Assembly (NCBI GenBank): GCA_009695205.1
Contig: SIBK01000016.1
Span: 1-64,000, forward strand
Source: Pedosphaera sp.
GTDB lineage: Bacteria > Verrucomicrobiota > Verrucomicrobiia > Limisphaerales > UBA9464
Reading direction: 5' to 3'
Length of the DNA: 64,000 bases
Part shown: positions 61,413 through 64,000 of the stretch, piece by piece
Position numbering within the stretch: the first letter of the stretch is position 1
Layout of the letters: each line of letters opens with the position of its first letter
The notes under the pieces: generated by a model
Told to the model about the DNA's origin: nothing
What the model saw: the letters and a program-made list of their open reading frames with translations, nothing else
Database searches by the model: none
Position numbers and translations under genes: made by a program

Positions 61413-62672
61413 ATGCAACTCAAACATCTACTCCCCCGTACCAATCAACCGTACGCAGTCCTTTGCCGGTCATGGGGTTACCCGTTGTTATGCCTTCTTG
61501 CCATCAACATCCGCGGAGCCGATTGGCCACAGTTTCGAGGAATGCATCGGGACGGAATCTCCTCGGAATCCATCACCAACACCTGGCCCAAGGACGGTCC
61601 GTCGGTAATCTGGAAGGCGGCGGTTGGGCAGGGCTACAGCGGACCGGTCGTTGTGGATGGCCGAATGCTCCTGCACCATCGCCCCGGCGACGAAGATGTC
61701 GTCGAAGCGTGGGATGCATCAACGGGTAAACGACTGTGGCGACACTCGCGTCCGGCGACCTATACGGACGATTTCGGATCCGACGACGGTCCGCGAGCAA
61801 CGCCAGCAGTCCATGATAACCGCGTATTCACCTTCAGTGCAGACGGTCGTCTGACTGCGTTGAGTCTGGTGGATGGTCACGTCATCTGGGAAGTGGATAC
61901 CGCCAAAGATCTCAAGGCGGACAAGGGATTCTTTGGATTTGCCTGTTCCCCGTTGGTGCTGGGGGGTGTCGTGGTTCTACAGATTGGAGGAGCCAACGGT
62001 GCGGGTATTGTCGGGTTCGATCGGGAATCAGGCCATGTTCGTTGGAAGGCGACAGATCATGAAGCGGGTTATGCAGCTCCCATCGCCGCCGAGTTCAAAG
62101 GGCATTCGCGAGTGGTGTGCTTCGACCGGGCTGGATTGGTCGTGTTAGATCCCGCACAGGGCCGAGTGGTCACCGAATTCCCGTGGAGAGCGCAGATGCA
62201 CGCTTCCGTGAACGCGGCGTCTCCGGTGGTAATGGGGAATCAAATACTCCTGACAACGAGCTATGGTACCGGGGCAGTCTTGCTAAAGTTGAGCGATGCG
62301 AAAGCCACCCCTGTTTGGTCGGGCGATGAGATGCTTTCAGCCCACTTTGCGACGCCCCTCCTGCGCCAGGGATCCCTGTATGGGTTCCATGGGCGGCAGG
62401 AGCAGAGTCCATCCCTCCGGTGTGTGGAGTGGGCGACCGGTCGCGTGCGATGGGACGCCGCCCTTGGGGCCGGCAACATTTTCGCCGCTGACGACAAGCT
62501 TCTGATCCTCCTGGAGAAGGGCGAACTGATCCTGGCTGCGGCGGACCCCAAGGAATTCCGAACCCTTGCGCGGGCGCAGGTACTGGGAAGTAATGCCCGG
62601 GCCATTCCCGCTTTCGCTAATGGAAAGTGGTATGGTCGCGACAAGTCGAAATTAGTCTGCCTCGGTCTCTAG
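61413..62672 (+). CDS. PQQ-type beta-propeller repeat protein
   Basis: 419 residues, 11 bp after exbD and so probably in the same transcript. After a signal-like N-terminus (GYPLLCLLAINIRGA), the family start DWPQFRGMHRDGISSESI is followed by repeats of the PQQ/BamB-like type: EAWDASTGKRLWRHSRP, LTALSLVDGHVIWEVDTA, VGFDRESGHVRWKAT, CVEWATGRVRWDAALG. It probably sits in the periplasm. No quinoprotein catalytic residues are obvious, so a scaffold or binding role is as likely as an enzyme. Similar proteins are numerous in Verrucomicrobia, so its link to the secretin cluster rests only on adjacency. Confidence 0.85.
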   Translation: MQLKHLLPRTNQPYAVLCRSWGYPLLCLLAINIRGADWPQFRGMHRDGISSESITNTWPKDGPSVIWKAAVGQGYSGPVVVDGRMLLHHRPGDEDVVEAWDASTGKRLWRHSRPATYTDDFGSDDGPRATPAVHDNRVFTFSADGRLTALSLVDGHVIWEVDTAKDLKADKGFFGFACSPLVLGGVVVLQIGGANGAGIVGFDRESGHVRWKATDHEAGYAAPIAAEFKGHSRVVCFDRAGLVVLDPAQGRVVTEFPWRAQMHASVNAASPVVMGNQILLTTSYGTGAVLLKLSDAKATPVWSGDEMLSAHFATPLLRQGSLYGFHGRQEQSPSLRCVEWATGRVRWDAALGAGNIFAADDKLLILLEKGELILAAADPKEFRTLARAQVLGSNARAIPAFANGKWYGRDKSKLVCLGL

Positions 62673-62729
62673 CCCGCATTTCGCCGACGTCGTCGCGAAG
62701 CGCTGCGCAACGCTCGCAGTGCCGCTGCC

Positions 62730-63950
62730 TTACTCGAAGCGAAGCGCATCAATTGGATCTAATTTGGCAGCCTTGCGCGCCGGATAAAATCCGAAAAAAA
62801 TCCCGATCGCCGCGCTGACAAGAAAGGCGCCCACCACCGCTGAATTCGAAACGAGCGTTGGGAATCCGTATAGTCTGGTCAGCAGATGGGCGCACCCGAT
62901 TCCTGCGAGAACTCCCAGGCCCCCCCCCACCACACTCAACACAACCGCCTCCGTCAGAAACTGCATCAGGACATCGCCACCGCGGGCACCGACCGCCAAA
63001 CGGACCCCGATCTCACGCGTTCGTTCGGTGACACTCACCAGCATAATGTTCATGATGCCAATGCCACCCACCAGCAGCGAGACACTGGCAATGACCCCCA
63101 ACACAATGGTCATGATCCGAGAGGTCTCGCTCATCGTGTCAGACAATTCCTGCTGGGTCATCACCATGAAATCCGGATCTTTACCTTCCGCAATCTTGTG
63201 ACGGTCCCGCAGGAGTTCACCGACCTGCGCCTTCACATTGTCAAGCAAAGCCGGAGAGCTCGCCTGCAAATAGAACATCCGAAAGGTCGTCTGCCCAGAC
63301 AACCGTTTCATCGCACTCGTATACGGGACCAGGATCGTGTCGTCCTGATCGCTGCCAAATCCGCTCGTGCCCTTGGCCGCCAACTCCCCGATGATCGTAA
63401 ACGGGGCGTTCTTGATCCGAATGATCTGCCCCACGGGATTGCCACCGTCCCCGAACAAAGTCTTTGAAGCAGTCTTACCTATCAGGGCCACCTTCCCCGC
63501 GTTGCGAATATCTGCCTCCGAAAAATTCACTCCGTTGATGATAGGCCAGGAACGGATCTCAACAAAGGGCACATCAACGCCCTGGACCTGTATATTGTTG
63601 TTTTGATTGCCAGCGGCGACCTGGGCAAAAGCACGCACTTCGGGGCTTACGCCATTAATGCCATTAACATCGGCACGGATCGACTCAAAGTCGGATTGGG
63701 TGAGAGTCGGGGCGCTGCCGAAGCCCATTCGGAATCCGCCTCGACTTACATTGCCCGACATTACCTGCACGACATTCTGCCCCAACCCGGCAATCCGCGC
63801 CTCCACCTGCGCCTTGGCGCCCGCGCCCATGCTGACGCCAGCGATGACCGCCAGGATGCCGAAGATAATTCCCAGCATGGTCAGCAGGGTCCGCATCAAA
63901 TTCCGGCGGAGAGCCCGGAATGCAATCTTGAGAATGGCGAAAAAGCGCAT
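62730..63950 (-). CDS. MacB-type ABC transporter permease
   Basis: 406 residues from the ATG at 63950 (MRFFAILKIAFRALRRNLMR); a TTG at 63986 would add 12. Four membrane segments in the MacB layout: one N-terminal (about 22-45, LLTMLGIIFGILAVIAGVSM), a large periplasmic MacB-PCD domain (about 50-270), and three C-terminal, with SLLVGGIGIMNIMLVSVTER, TREIGVRLAVGARGGDV and AAIGIFFGFYPARKAAKLDP as signatures. It forms mechanotransmission-type exporters with a MacB ATPase, which is presumably encoded upstream on this strand beyond the window. It converges on the propeller gene. Confidence 0.92.
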   Translation of the reverse strand: MRFFAILKIAFRALRRNLMRTLLTMLGIIFGILAVIAGVSMGAGAKAQVEARIAGLGQNVVQVMSGNVSRGGFRMGFGSAPTLTQSDFESIRADVNGINGVSPEVRAFAQVAAGNQNNNIQVQGVDVPFVEIRSWPIINGVNFSEADIRNAGKVALIGKTASKTLFGDGGNPVGQIIRIKNAPFTIIGELAAKGTSGFGSDQDDTILVPYTSAMKRLSGQTTFRMFYLQASSPALLDNVKAQVGELLRDRHKIAEGKDPDFMVMTQQELSDTMSETSRIMTIVLGVIASVSLLVGGIGIMNIMLVSVTERTREIGVRLAVGARGGDVLMQFLTEAVVLSVVGGGLGVLAGIGCAHLLTRLYGFPTLVSNSAVVGAFLVSAAIGIFFGFYPARKAAKLDPIDALRFE

Positions 63951-64000
63951 GGGAGGACTCAGTGTTAAGTGATTTGAGACGCTCAAGCGAGCTTCACGGC

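Overview
The window comes from a bacterial chromosome and reads like Verrucomicrobiota, most likely a Limisphaerales/Pedosphaera-type lineage. The evidence is the mix of families typical of the Planctomycetes-Verrucomicrobia group (DUF1549/DUF1553 and DUF1501 proteins, a DUF1080-like domain, a DUF6797-type propeller protein, YfhO and FGE-like proteins), evenly GC-rich coding, and a split ribosomal-protein cluster. This placement is inference from gene content; there is no rRNA in the window. No insertion sequences, phage genes, CRISPR arrays or convincing tRNAs were seen.

Layout. 1-3490 (+): the C-terminal piece of a DUF1553 protein, guaA and a GYF-domain membrane protein. 3493-16540 (-): a long ribosomal/RNA polymerase/secretion operon running rplB, rpsS, rplV, rpsC, rplP, rpmC, rpsQ, rplN, rplX, rplE, rpsN, rpsH, rplF, rplR, rpsE, rplO, secY, map, rpmJ, rpsM, rpsK, rpsD, rpoA, rplQ, closed by a strong terminator. 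rpmD and infA are missing from their usual places, and rplC, rplD, rplW and rpsJ are not in front of rplB. 16541-17387: a large divergent control region. 17388-19155 (+): rpsB-tsf with a terminator. 19349-22229 (+): mtnA and a UxaA-family dehydratase. 22256-31363: an HD hydrolase, a membrane/spermidine-synthase fusion, trpD, an orphan double-glycine-leader peptide gene on the other strand, a RodZ-like protein, folB, a HAD-Nudix fusion, hisS and an HU/IHF protein. 31429-46505 (mostly +): secreted and envelope proteins (DUF1080-M28 peptidase, FGE-like protein, aldehyde dehydrogenase, YfhO, DUF6797 propeller protein, a DUF1549/1553-DUF1501 pair), with a small membrane protein carrying a ParB-like N-terminus on the minus strand.

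46754-62672 (+) is the most unusual part. A single gene of 10.8 kb encodes a 3,606-residue secretin: signal peptide, N0/STN-like domain, about 38 successive secretin N-domain-like repeats of about 82 residues, and a complete C-terminal secretin pore domain. It is followed on the same strand by a Tat-type lipoprotein, a TPR/coiled-coil/LysM lipoprotein, a TonB-like protein, ExbB, ExbD and a PQQ-type beta-propeller. No secretion ATPase, pseudopilin or pilus gene is nearby. The arrangement suggests a proton-motive-force-coupled giant outer-membrane channel rather than a classical type II secretion or type IV pilus system. This is the best candidate in the window for an undescribed system. The window ends in a MacB-type ABC permease on the minus strand.

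Other points of interest are the HAD-Nudix fusion beside folB (possible missing folate steps), the GG-leader peptide with its own terminator, and a perfect 32-bp palindrome at 39086-39117.
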